Assembly (NCBI GenBank): GCA_017409345.1
Contig: JAFQSX010000011.1
Span: 62,001-126,000, forward strand
Reading direction: 5' to 3'
Length of the DNA: 64,000 nt
Source of the DNA: Muribaculaceae bacterium
Lineage (GTDB): Bacteria > Bacteroidota > Bacteroidia > Bacteroidales > Muribaculaceae
Every line of letters begins with the position of its first letter. Positions within the stretch are counted from its first letter, which is position 1. Made by a program: the position numbers and the translations under genes. Positions 34,997-42,944 of this stretch are shown in pieces. The notes beneath the pieces were generated by a model, which saw only the letters and a list, made by a program, of their open reading frames with translations, ran no database searches and was not told where the DNA came from.

Positions 34997-35977
34997 TTAA
35001 ATATCCCAAATCACATACATTGCGCCCCAAGTAAATCCGGCACCGAATGCAGTAAGGATAAGTTTATCCCCTTTCTTGATTTTCGCTTTATATTCATCTA
35101 AGCACAATGGAATTGACGCAGCACTTGAGTTGCCATAATGCTCTATGTTTACGAGCACCTTTGAAGACTCTACTCCTGCACGACCTGCAACTGCTTCAAT
35201 AATACGAAGATTGGCTTGGTGAGGAATAAACCAGTCAATAGAATCCATTGTCAAACCATTACGTTCAACCACTTCCATTGATGATTCGAGCATATTTGTA
35301 ACCGCATGCTTATACACATTGCGACCTTCTTGGTAGATGTAATGTTCGGCTGCATCGATTGTCTCATGCGAAGCAGGTTTAACCGATCCACCTGCTTTCA
35401 TCAATAGATGTTCGACATGGCCTTCTACACGGAACACGCCATCAATAACGCCTACATTATCTTCAGTTGGCTCAACCAATACGGCAGCCGCAGCATCACC
35501 AAATAGTGGGCAAGTAGTGCGATCTGAATAGTTTACCATTGATGACATTTTTTCAGCAGCAACCACTACAACCTTCTTATACATCCCGGAACGGATGTAG
35601 GCTGTAGCATCTTGGAGTGCCACAATAAATCCGGCACACGCAGCTTGAATATCATAGGCGTATGCTTTTTTCATTCCACAACCATCAGCAATTATAGACC
35701 CTGTTGAGGGGAAACGATAGTCGGGATTAGATGTAGCACAAATCAAAAGATCTACCTCTTGTGGATCTGTTGAAGTTGATTCAAGCAGTTTTGTCACTGC
35801 GTTAATGCCCAAAAATGACGAACCGGCACCTTCTTTTTTCAAGATGCGACGTTCCTTAATACCTACACGAGTGGTAATCCATTCATCGCTCGTGTCAACC
35901 ATTTTTGACAACATCTCATTGTCGAGAATATCTTCAGGGACATAAGATGCTATACCGGCAATTCTTGCGTTAACCAT
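34997..35977 (-). CDS. fabH: 3-oxoacyl-ACP synthase III
   Basis: Starts fatty-acid elongation by condensing acetyl-CoA (or a branched primer) with malonyl-ACP. At 326 aa it has the active-site Cys in QAACAGFI, the His in IPHQANLRI and the Asn in EHYGNSSAAS, which is the Cys-His-Asn triad. The N-terminal SDEWITTRVGIKERR is typical. It is third in a yceD-rpmF-fabH cluster, the classical arrangement (plsX is absent here). Confidence 0.97.
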   Translation of the reverse strand: MVNARIAGIASYVPEDILDNEMLSKMVDTSDEWITTRVGIKERRILKKEGAGSSFLGINAVTKLLESTSTDPQEVDLLICATSNPDYRFPSTGSIIADGCGMKKAYAYDIQAACAGFIVALQDATAYIRSGMYKKVVVVAAEKMSSMVNYSDRTTCPLFGDAAAAVLVEPTEDNVGVIDGVFRVEGHVEHLLMKAGGSVKPASHETIDAAEHYIYQEGRNVYKHAVTNMLESSMEVVERNGLTMDSIDWFIPHQANLRIIEAVAGRAGVESSKVLVNIEHYGNSSAASIPLCLDEYKAKIKKGDKLILTAFGAGFTWGAMYVIWDI

Positions 35978-36076
35978 AAGATTGGTTTATTTTGACTTAT
36001 ATAAAATGAAAAACATCTCCTAAATAAAATCATTCAGGAGATATATATGTTCATAGGGAATCTCCCTGTCGCCTGA

Positions 36077-36262
36077 TTAAACGGCAGCGTTCTTTTCGAT
36101 AGCGACTTTACCACGATAGTAGCCACATTCGCCACATACAGTGTGATAAACATGCCAAGCGCCACAGTTAGGGCAAATAGCAAGTGTAGGAGCTACTGCT
36201 TTATCGTGAGTTCTACGTTTAGCAGTTCTTGTCTTTGATTGTTTTCGTTTAGGATGTGCCAT
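36077..36262 (-). CDS. rpmF: 50S ribosomal protein L32
   Basis: 61-aa protein beginning AHPKRKQSKTRTAKRRTHDK with the L32 zinc ribbon CPNCGAWHVYHTVCGECGYYRG. It lies between yceD (17 bp upstream) and fabH, as in many bacteria. Confidence 0.97.
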   Translation of the reverse strand: MAHPKRKQSKTRTAKRRTHDKAVAPTLAICPNCGAWHVYHTVCGECGYYRGKVAIEKNAAV

Positions 36263-36279
36263 TTTATTTAATATTTTAT

Positions 36280-36813
36280 TTAATTGTTTTCACTTAATTC
36301 CTTTAATTTTGCCCATCTAGGGTCAATTGATTCCTCATCTGATTCAATATCTGCATCCCCTCCGGCTTGATGTTTCATCAACATCTCGTTCATTGCTTCA
36401 TTGCATTCTCCGTCGGGATGAACATGCATGATAGGTATCTCTAACGACACCGTATCAAAAATCAAATCAGCAACATTAAAATAGTTTTCATTTTCAGGGA
36501 TTTCAAGCACTTCATCAGATTCATCACAATATTCATCACCATACTTAACTACTATATGATATTCCACATCTACCGGTTGTTGCATCTCATCCAAACAACG
36601 ATCACAAAGCAACGTAATCTCTCCTTTTATATTAAAAGTCAAGTCGTAGATATCGCTTTTGTGGTTTACCGATAAGTCCACAGTTAAGTTGGCATCATGA
36701 ATATCAGAACTTTCCTTATTAGTGAAAAATTCTTGGCCTAAATGATACTCAAACTTGTGAATACCAATAGGCATACTCTTTAGCGGTAGCTTAAACTCTG
36801 AAAACTTTCCCAC
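36280..36813 (-). CDS. yceD: DUF177 / YceD family protein
   Basis: About 177 aa; the YceD family is linked to 23S rRNA maturation and nearly always precedes rpmF. A four-Cys zinc-ribbon remnant (LLCDRCLDEMQQPVDVEYHI) and an acidic C-terminal region (DADIESDEESIDPRW) are visible. I place the start at the GTG at 36813 (VGKFSEFKLPLKSM). Longer versions would begin inside the -7 promoter box (36845-36838), and relatives typically start with MGKF-like sequence. Confidence 0.9.
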   Translation of the reverse strand: MGKFSEFKLPLKSMPIGIHKFEYHLGQEFFTNKESSDIHDANLTVDLSVNHKSDIYDLTFNIKGEITLLCDRCLDEMQQPVDVEYHIVVKYGDEYCDESDEVLEIPENENYFNVADLIFDTVSLEIPIMHVHPDGECNEAMNEMLMKHQAGGDADIESDEESIDPRWAKLKELSENN

Positions 36814-36837
36814 TTTATGTTGTTTAAAAAAACTGCG

Positions 36838-36868
36838 CAAAGTTAGTTAATATCTTCTATATTGACAA
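36838..36868 (-). promoter_or_regulatory. yceD-rpmF-fabH promoter
   Basis: TTG (36868-36866), 20-base spacer, TAACTTTG (36845-36838). It decides the start codon of yceD. Confidence 0.75.
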
Positions 36869-36898
36869 CTTTTCGACAAATTATTTCATTTTTAGAAC

Positions 36899-38551
36899 CT
36901 ATTTTTGACCTATTTGAGGCTTAATTACCTGTAATCGACCTTCGGTATCATCAACTATTGAGCGATAATATTTCTCATCATAGCCAGGGAATTGAGGATA
37001 TACAGGCATTCCATATTGTGAGCGTTCAAATTTGCCGTTTTTCTCTTTCTTTACATTTCCATCTAGATATTTCACCAATAGATAGTCGCCCAATTTTTTA
37101 TATTGAGTGACATACTTCTTTGACCATATATTTGATAGATCTTGTAATAATCCACTTGCTATCTGAGGTGAAAACTCTGCAATCTCTTGTTCTATAACCT
37201 TTACATCTATTGCGATTGAGTCTTCTAAGGCTGTTTGCACCTTTCGCACATCATCAATCATCAATGAATAGCGTTGATAAGTTTGATTTGACACATAGTT
37301 TGTAACCCAAAAAGCGGCATCCCACGAAAGGTTATAAAGGTCTCCATTGCCTACTGCAAATTCATGAGGCACCGATTTTGTACAGTTATAGAATGGGATA
37401 TATACACAAGTATTTGCATCATCTACGCCAAACCACAATATTGTTTTCATATAATCGGGCTTATCATGACGCAATTGTGCGACAAGCGAAAATCCTGTTT
37501 GTTGTGTAGCGATTGCCCTCTCATGAGTATATTCTTTTCCATCTACCTTATAAGTCAATGGTCGCCAACGATAAGGCAATTTAAATGCGCCGGCTCCTAT
37601 ATCTTGAGTCATGTCAAGTGGTGTTCCTTCAAAATGGTCACGCATCATATTTTGCATATCGCGTACACCCACCTTGCGTGTTGGTTTTACCCACAAAGGC
37701 AACACTTCGCCTTCGCCTTTAAGCACCCATGGCAAATATACATCCATGCCATCGGCAAAACGATTATAATAACTCCACACTCGTGCATCACACCCACGCA
37801 AAGCACTTGCATCGGTTATAGCATAAGCCAACGAGAAACTAAATTCTTCATCTTTCCCATTGAAATAACCTTGTTTGCGAGCAAACTTTATAACATCGGG
37901 TGAGTAGATACAATTTTCTTTATCTTTAAGAGGGAAACGGTGGATGCGTGAATGATTGGCATGTCCCGAGATGCAATCATCGGGCACACGAATTGCAACC
38001 CATACGGCTCCTTTTTCTTTTCCACCCTTCCCAATTAGCTCCATAATCCACACTTCATTTGGGTCGGCAATAGTAAATGATTCTCCCGAACTCGCATAGC
38101 CATAGTCTTTTACCAAATTAGTCATAACTGTTATGGCTTCACGAGCAGTCTTGGCGCGTTGGAGCGATATATATATCAATGAGCCGTAGTCAATAATACC
38201 TGTTGTATCAACAAGTTCTTCGCGACCACCCCATGTGCTTTCTACTATCACAAGTCCATGCTCGTTCATATTCCCTATTGTGCGATAAGTGTGTGCCACT
38301 TCGGGGATTTCTCCCAGATATTTACCGGTATCCCATTCTATCACCTTGCGCATTGCTCCTTCCGGATAATCGGCTGCCGGTTGATTATATAACTCCCCAT
38401 ACAATGTATGGCTATCAGCTGCATATGTTACCATCGCACTTCCATCGGTAGTTGCCGCCTTTCCTGCAATAAGTCCGGTGCACGCCACAACTTCAATAGT
38501 TGAAGCCACTGCACACATAACTAATGTAATAATAATTGATTTAATATTCAT
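36899..38551 (-). CDS. Exported C69-family dipeptidase
   Basis: About 550-aa N-terminal-nucleophile peptidase of family C69 (PepD/U34-like). A signal-like N-terminus (MNIKSIIITLVMCAVASTIEVVA) leads to CTGLIAGKAATTDGSAMV; the Cys directly after it becomes the catalytic N-terminal nucleophile in this family. The core includes GLVIVESTWGGREEL, ASSGESFTIADPNEVWIMEL and the GCDARVWS region. The start at 38551 was chosen because further upstream codons run into the end of the helicase gene (38562). It probably degrades dipeptides in the periplasm or outside the cell. Confidence 0.9.
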   Translation of the reverse strand: MNIKSIIITLVMCAVASTIEVVACTGLIAGKAATTDGSAMVTYAADSHTLYGELYNQPAADYPEGAMRKVIEWDTGKYLGEIPEVAHTYRTIGNMNEHGLVIVESTWGGREELVDTTGIIDYGSLIYISLQRAKTAREAITVMTNLVKDYGYASSGESFTIADPNEVWIMELIGKGGKEKGAVWVAIRVPDDCISGHANHSRIHRFPLKDKENCIYSPDVIKFARKQGYFNGKDEEFSFSLAYAITDASALRGCDARVWSYYNRFADGMDVYLPWVLKGEGEVLPLWVKPTRKVGVRDMQNMMRDHFEGTPLDMTQDIGAGAFKLPYRWRPLTYKVDGKEYTHERAIATQQTGFSLVAQLRHDKPDYMKTILWFGVDDANTCVYIPFYNCTKSVPHEFAVGNGDLYNLSWDAAFWVTNYVSNQTYQRYSLMIDDVRKVQTALEDSIAIDVKVIEQEIAEFSPQIASGLLQDLSNIWSKKYVTQYKKLGDYLLVKYLDGNVKKEKNGKFERSQYGMPVYPQFPGYDEKYYRSIVDDTEGRLQVIKPQIGQK

Positions 38552-38561
38552 ATCTTGAGTT

Positions 38562-41500
38562 TTATACATTTTCAATTTTACCTTTTTCCACATACCACAA
38601 GAAACCTCTTATATTTTTATAACCCATTACGGCAAGAGTTTCCATATATTTCTTTACTTGATTTCTATATTGGTCATCATGTTCTTCACCAAATTTATAA
38701 TCAATCACATCGATTGTTCCGTGTGAAGTCCACACTACTCGGTCAGGGCGATAAACTTTACCATCTCCAACACCTTTATTCAATATTGATTGCTCGGTAA
38801 GCACACGAGTGTATCCATTAAACCAATGATATACTTGCTCATCGGCAAGTGCCTTTGATAATATTCCATAAGCCACTTCTACTTCGTTTTCATCAAGATG
38901 AGCACGATAGGCCTGACGTCGCAAAGCCTGTGGCAAATCTTCGGGATGAAGCACATTTTCCATTACATTATGTAAGAAAATTCCCCTTTCACGAGCACGC
39001 ACCGTAGCATCGTCATCCTCGATTCGTATCTTTTCCCACAAATCCTCACGTGAATTGGTATAGTAAGATGTTGACACTCGTTCTTCCACTTGCTCTGCAG
39101 GTGGAACTTTTTTTTCTTCGGCTTCTCGCTCTTCCTTTTCTTGTGCTTTTGTGGGCTGACCTATCTCAAGCACATTATTTTCATCAATATTATCAAGAGG
39201 AATATATATTTCCCCATTAGCGTCACTATGTCGTTCAGCCATTGATGCACAATAATCGGCCGTAGCCGTCTTGAAGGCCTCAACCATCTTAATGGCGATT
39301 GATTCTGAACGACCTCTTGAAGCAAAGCAATTTATACACAATTCATCAACAGCACGAGTAAATGCTACATATGTAACATTTAGCACATCAATTATTTCGG
39401 CATTTCTATTCTCTAAATATTGAGCAGCCAATGGGGTATCCTTCAATTTCGTGCTACTTTGCAATGCAAATACGGGCGGCAATAGGTGTGTATCAAAGCC
39501 ATTAATCTCTGGCATTTCAAACCATTTCACATCAGTGTTACTCACCATATCCCAACACGCAACAGGAATATGCACACATTTAAATTCCAACCCTTTCGAC
39601 TTGTGAATAGTCATAACCTTTATTGCATCAATCTCGGCAGGTGAGGTTACTATATGACTTGTTTTAGGGTTATCCCACCATTTCAAAAACGAATTAATAT
39701 CATTACTGCCATGTGCACAAAAATCAAGCACCTCGTCTTGGAATGCCGTAATAAATGCGATGTCGCGAGCTCGCGATTCTTCATTGATATACAACTCTAT
39801 TATACGCTCTACAAGCGAAGGCAGACTTAGACACTTCATATCCAAAAGATGTTCAAGCATTTCATCAACATCCTTTGACTCTTGATTGATAGCACAATTT
39901 AGAGCGTCTTCAGGCGCCATGCCATTATTGACATACACTATATATCGATGAAGAACCTTATTGTAATTGCGTTTTGACTTGTATTTTGAAACATCTTCAA
40001 CTTCATCGTTTACCAATCGCATGACGCTCAAGATCAACCTCACCATAGGCGATATATCTATCATCAATGTGTCATCCGATATTATATTAATTTGAGGGAA
40101 ACCGCTATCGGGGTCGGCCGAAAGTTTTCTTAAATAATCAATTGCTTGAATTCCATATTTTTTCCTATCAACCAATATTGCAATATCTTTTTGCTTATAT
40201 CCCGAATCAAGTTGTCGTTTTATATCGACCGCCATTTTTTCTAACGACTTTGCCACTTTTTCGTCAACATTTTTCCCTTCTTCTATATATTCTACTTTTA
40301 CATAGCCATGATGATCAACATGACCTTTTGACACCTGTTGGGTAACATTTGAATATATATCTTCCACTCCAAGATTGGTTGCCAATGTAGCAAATAGTGT
40401 ATTATTAAATTTTACCACTTCTGCCGAACTGCGCCAATTTGTATTATCATTTATATGAGTCCCTCGTTCAAAAACATATCTATTATATTCTTTTGATACT
40501 TGTTCACGCAACAACGAAGGGTCGGAATTTCGGAATCTATATATACATTGTTTCTCATCTCCAATAATTAAATTATCATTCCCTTGAGAAAGACTTTCCG
40601 ACACCAATGGACTTATATTTTTCCATTGCATGCGTGATGTATCTTGAAACTCATCGATCAAGAAATGTTTCAATCGCACTCCCATTCGCTCATAAATAAA
40701 GGGAGCATCTTGTTCACCTATGATGCGTTGCAACAGATCGTTAGTATCGGACAATAATATTAAATTATTATCTTCTCGATATTTTTTTATAAACAATAGA
40801 GCATCACCAACAAGTCCCAATCCGAATGTATTTTTGCGCAATAGCATTAGAAAATCTTGATGAGGAAGCAACGTAACAATATCTATTATCGCCTGACGAA
40901 CTGCTGTTTCTTGGGATGACAAATTGCCACTTTTTTTGAGATAGGTTTGAGTAAACGGAGATTGAGTTCCTGCCATCACTTTTTCCAAAGTTGCACCTAT
41001 TTTATCAACCTTTTTGTCGTCACTCCATTTTACTAATGAATTCCTAATATTGCTATTCAACCCTTCAAAATCGCCAATAGTTAATGCGTCTATTGCATTT
41101 TTTGCTGCTTTCTTTATAAGATTTGATGTTTTAGCAATATTCTCATTAAGTTGTTTCTCAAACTCAACTATATTTTCCGGGTTTTCAAAATATTCCAACA
41201 CATCATCCATTCGCAATTTAAATTGTTCATTGGACAACATGCTCATCAGTTTCAATAATTCATCAAATGTTGCTGACCGACGATTAAAGACATTAAACGA
41301 CGCACCCTCTTTGACTTTCATCATCATGAATTGAGTCAACCATTTAACTAATCGTTGTGAATGTTCACCCTGTTCATAATTCATTGAGTTAAGCAACGCA
41401 CTGACACTCATTGATATGACATACGAGTCATCAATTTCAACATCGTAATTTCCTTCAAGTTCGGCTTCAAAAGCAAATGTTCGCAACACATTTTGAAAAA

Positions 41501-41879
41501 ATGAGTCAATAGTGCTTACATTAAAAAAATTATAATCAAAAAGCAACTGACACAACACCGTCCGTGCAGTTTCTTTAAGTTGCTGATGAGTACACTCAAA
41601 TAATGATAGCAAGTCAGATAAATAAGGACTTTTCTCCCCTCCCATCGAAGGCATTTCGGCAATAATCGCAAGTTCCTTAATGATGCGACGTTTCATTTCC
41701 TCGGTTGCCTTATTGGTAAAGGTAATTGCCAATATTGCACGATGTTCATCTCGAGGGTGAGTATTTAATACATATTTTCCGGTATTGTGATCTTTATGTC
41801 CCAATACCAATTTAATGTATTCAAATGCAAGAGTATATGTTTTTCCCGATCCTGCCGATGCCTTATATACAGTAAGCAT
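38562..41879 (-). CDS. UvrD/RecB-like helicase-nuclease (AddA-like)
   Basis: 1105-aa DNA repair protein combining an SF1 helicase with a nuclease. Walker A ASAGSGKTYTLAFEY lies at the N-terminus. ILAITFTNKATEEMKRRI (motif Ia), the DEFQDTSRMQW Walker B, GDEKQCIYRFR (motif III) and VMTIHKSKGLEFK (motif V) follow. The C-terminal GTIDVIDYKFGEE supplies the PD-(D/E)XK nuclease Asp-x-Lys. It should process double-strand-break ends like AddA/RecB. No AddB-like partner gene is adjacent: SUI1 lies upstream and a dipeptidase downstream. Confidence 0.92.
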   Translation of the reverse strand: MLTVYKASAGSGKTYTLAFEYIKLVLGHKDHNTGKYVLNTHPRDEHRAILAITFTNKATEEMKRRIIKELAIIAEMPSMGGEKSPYLSDLLSLFECTHQQLKETARTVLCQLLFDYNFFNVSTIDSFFQNVLRTFAFEAELEGNYDVEIDDSYVISMSVSALLNSMNYEQGEHSQRLVKWLTQFMMMKVKEGASFNVFNRRSATFDELLKLMSMLSNEQFKLRMDDVLEYFENPENIVEFEKQLNENIAKTSNLIKKAAKNAIDALTIGDFEGLNSNIRNSLVKWSDDKKVDKIGATLEKVMAGTQSPFTQTYLKKSGNLSSQETAVRQAIIDIVTLLPHQDFLMLLRKNTFGLGLVGDALLFIKKYREDNNLILLSDTNDLLQRIIGEQDAPFIYERMGVRLKHFLIDEFQDTSRMQWKNISPLVSESLSQGNDNLIIGDEKQCIYRFRNSDPSLLREQVSKEYNRYVFERGTHINDNTNWRSSAEVVKFNNTLFATLATNLGVEDIYSNVTQQVSKGHVDHHGYVKVEYIEEGKNVDEKVAKSLEKMAVDIKRQLDSGYKQKDIAILVDRKKYGIQAIDYLRKLSADPDSGFPQINIISDDTLMIDISPMVRLILSVMRLVNDEVEDVSKYKSKRNYNKVLHRYIVYVNNGMAPEDALNCAINQESKDVDEMLEHLLDMKCLSLPSLVERIIELYINEESRARDIAFITAFQDEVLDFCAHGSNDINSFLKWWDNPKTSHIVTSPAEIDAIKVMTIHKSKGLEFKCVHIPVACWDMVSNTDVKWFEMPEINGFDTHLLPPVFALQSSTKLKDTPLAAQYLENRNAEIIDVLNVTYVAFTRAVDELCINCFASRGRSESIAIKMVEAFKTATADYCASMAERHSDANGEIYIPLDNIDENNVLEIGQPTKAQEKEEREAEEKKVPPAEQVEERVSTSYYTNSREDLWEKIRIEDDDATVRARERGIFLHNVMENVLHPEDLPQALRRQAYRAHLDENEVEVAYGILSKALADEQVYHWFNGYTRVLTEQSILNKGVGDGKVYRPDRVVWTSHGTIDVIDYKFGEEHDDQYRNQVKKYMETLAVMGYKNIRGFLWYVEKGKIENV

Positions 41880-41903
41880 GATATTAGATAGATATTGATT
41901 TTA

Positions 41904-42245
41904 TTATATAATGCGAGCTTTGTAGCCTTGTTTCGTTAAAAACTTAAGTACGGCTTCGCGTTTATCTCCTTGTATAAGAATTTCGCCTCCTCGTGCCGAG
42001 CCTCCGGTGCCGAGCGATGATTTCATCTTACTTGCTAACGAATCGACCTCTTCATCAGTCATTGTAAAGCCTGTCACGATAGTTGCAATCTTTCCTCCAC
42101 GACCTTTTTTCTCCAATATAATATCGAGTCGGGGTTGAGACGAAGTTTTCTCTTCCGATTCAACTATGGGTTCCTCACCTTGAGGTAAATCGGGGTTAGA
42201 ATCAAGAAATGCTTGCAATCCTGCTTGCCAATCATTCATCGCCAT
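41904..42245 (-). CDS. SUI1/eIF1-like translation factor (YciH family)
   Basis: 113-aa protein with a C-terminal SUI1 domain: RLDIILEKKGRGGKIATIV, then SSLGTGGSARGGEILIQGD and FLTKQGYKARII. Bacterial YciH is thought to influence start-codon fidelity on the 30S subunit. The N-terminal roughly 40 residues are acidic and probably flexible. It is 24 bp upstream of the helicase-nuclease gene. Confidence 0.93.
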   Translation of the reverse strand: MAMNDWQAGLQAFLDSNPDLPQGEEPIVESEEKTSSQPRLDIILEKKGRGGKIATIVTGFTMTDEEVDSLASKMKSSLGTGGSARGGEILIQGDKREAVLKFLTKQGYKARII

Positions 42246-42269
42246 ACTTATTATAATTTTTCCTTTATA

Positions 42270-42725
42270 TTATTTATCATCATGTTCATGCTCATGCTCT
42301 TCTTCGACACAATCTTCATAATCTCGATCAGAAATATCACGAGGAGCATCAATCGCACTCGACAACATCTTTAGCAACTCTCCATATTGAGCATCTTCAA
42401 CGGGCAACTTAGCAAAAAACTCCACAACCGTATCGGCACTTATTTCGGTGGCTTGATGAAAACATTTAGTCGCCATGGCCATATTCTCATCTTCATTAGA
42501 TTTCTCACTCAACTTGGCATAAATTAATGACAAACGACATAAATCTTTGACCGGAATATCTTTCAATTCGGCTTCGGCAGTAATTTCATCACATTCATTT
42601 TGTGCCGACTCATAGTTTTTGGACTCAAGAAGTTGCTCAATTAATGCAACTTTATCTGTATCAACATTGCTCTCACATGCCGAGAACATTAATACACTCA
42701 TCAATATAACAAAAAGTATTCGCAT
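42270..42725 (-). CDS. Small lipoprotein with acidic/His-rich tail
   Basis: 151-aa predicted lipoprotein (MRILFVILMSVLMFSAC, lipobox Cys17; start at 42725). The mature part is helical with TPR-like spacing (ALIEQLLESKNYESAQNECDEI and LSLIYAKLSEKSNEDENMAM). It ends in EEEHEHEHDDK, a His/acid cluster that could bind metal. No family was recognised. It is 24 bp upstream of SUI1 and probably co-transcribed. Confidence 0.72.
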   Translation of the reverse strand: MRILFVILMSVLMFSACESNVDTDKVALIEQLLESKNYESAQNECDEITAEAELKDIPVKDLCRLSLIYAKLSEKSNEDENMAMATKCFHQATEISADTVVEFFAKLPVEDAQYGELLKMLSSAIDAPRDISDRDYEDCVEEEHEHEHDDK

Positions 42726-42752
42726 ATTTATATATTTTGAGCATTCAAATAG

Positions 42753-42760
42753 CAAAGATA
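42753..42760 (-). promoter_or_regulatory. -7 box upstream of the small lipoprotein gene
   Basis: TATCTTTG on the minus strand, 27 bases before the ATG at 42725. A -33 candidate (ATTG complement at 42785-42782) has 21-base spacing. Confidence 0.5.
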
Positions 42761-42868
42761 ACATTTTTAATCCAAAATGCACAATCCACAACTAGAATTT
42801 GAATTAGTTTCCCATCACAGACACATCAAGTTTAGATTTAACACATCTCTTGCCTCCCCAGAACAAAG

Positions 42869-42903
42869 CAATCGAGGCTATACTTAGGAACTACCTCGAT
42901 TGT
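42869..42903 (-). terminator. Hairpin downstream of the WG-repeat gene
   Basis: CAATCGAGG / CCTCGATTG stem with a 16-base loop, 40 bp past the stop codon. The following T-run is weak. Confidence 0.5.
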
Positions 42904-42944
42904 CATTTATATTGATTTGTTATTTTGTTTAGTGTAACGATTAA

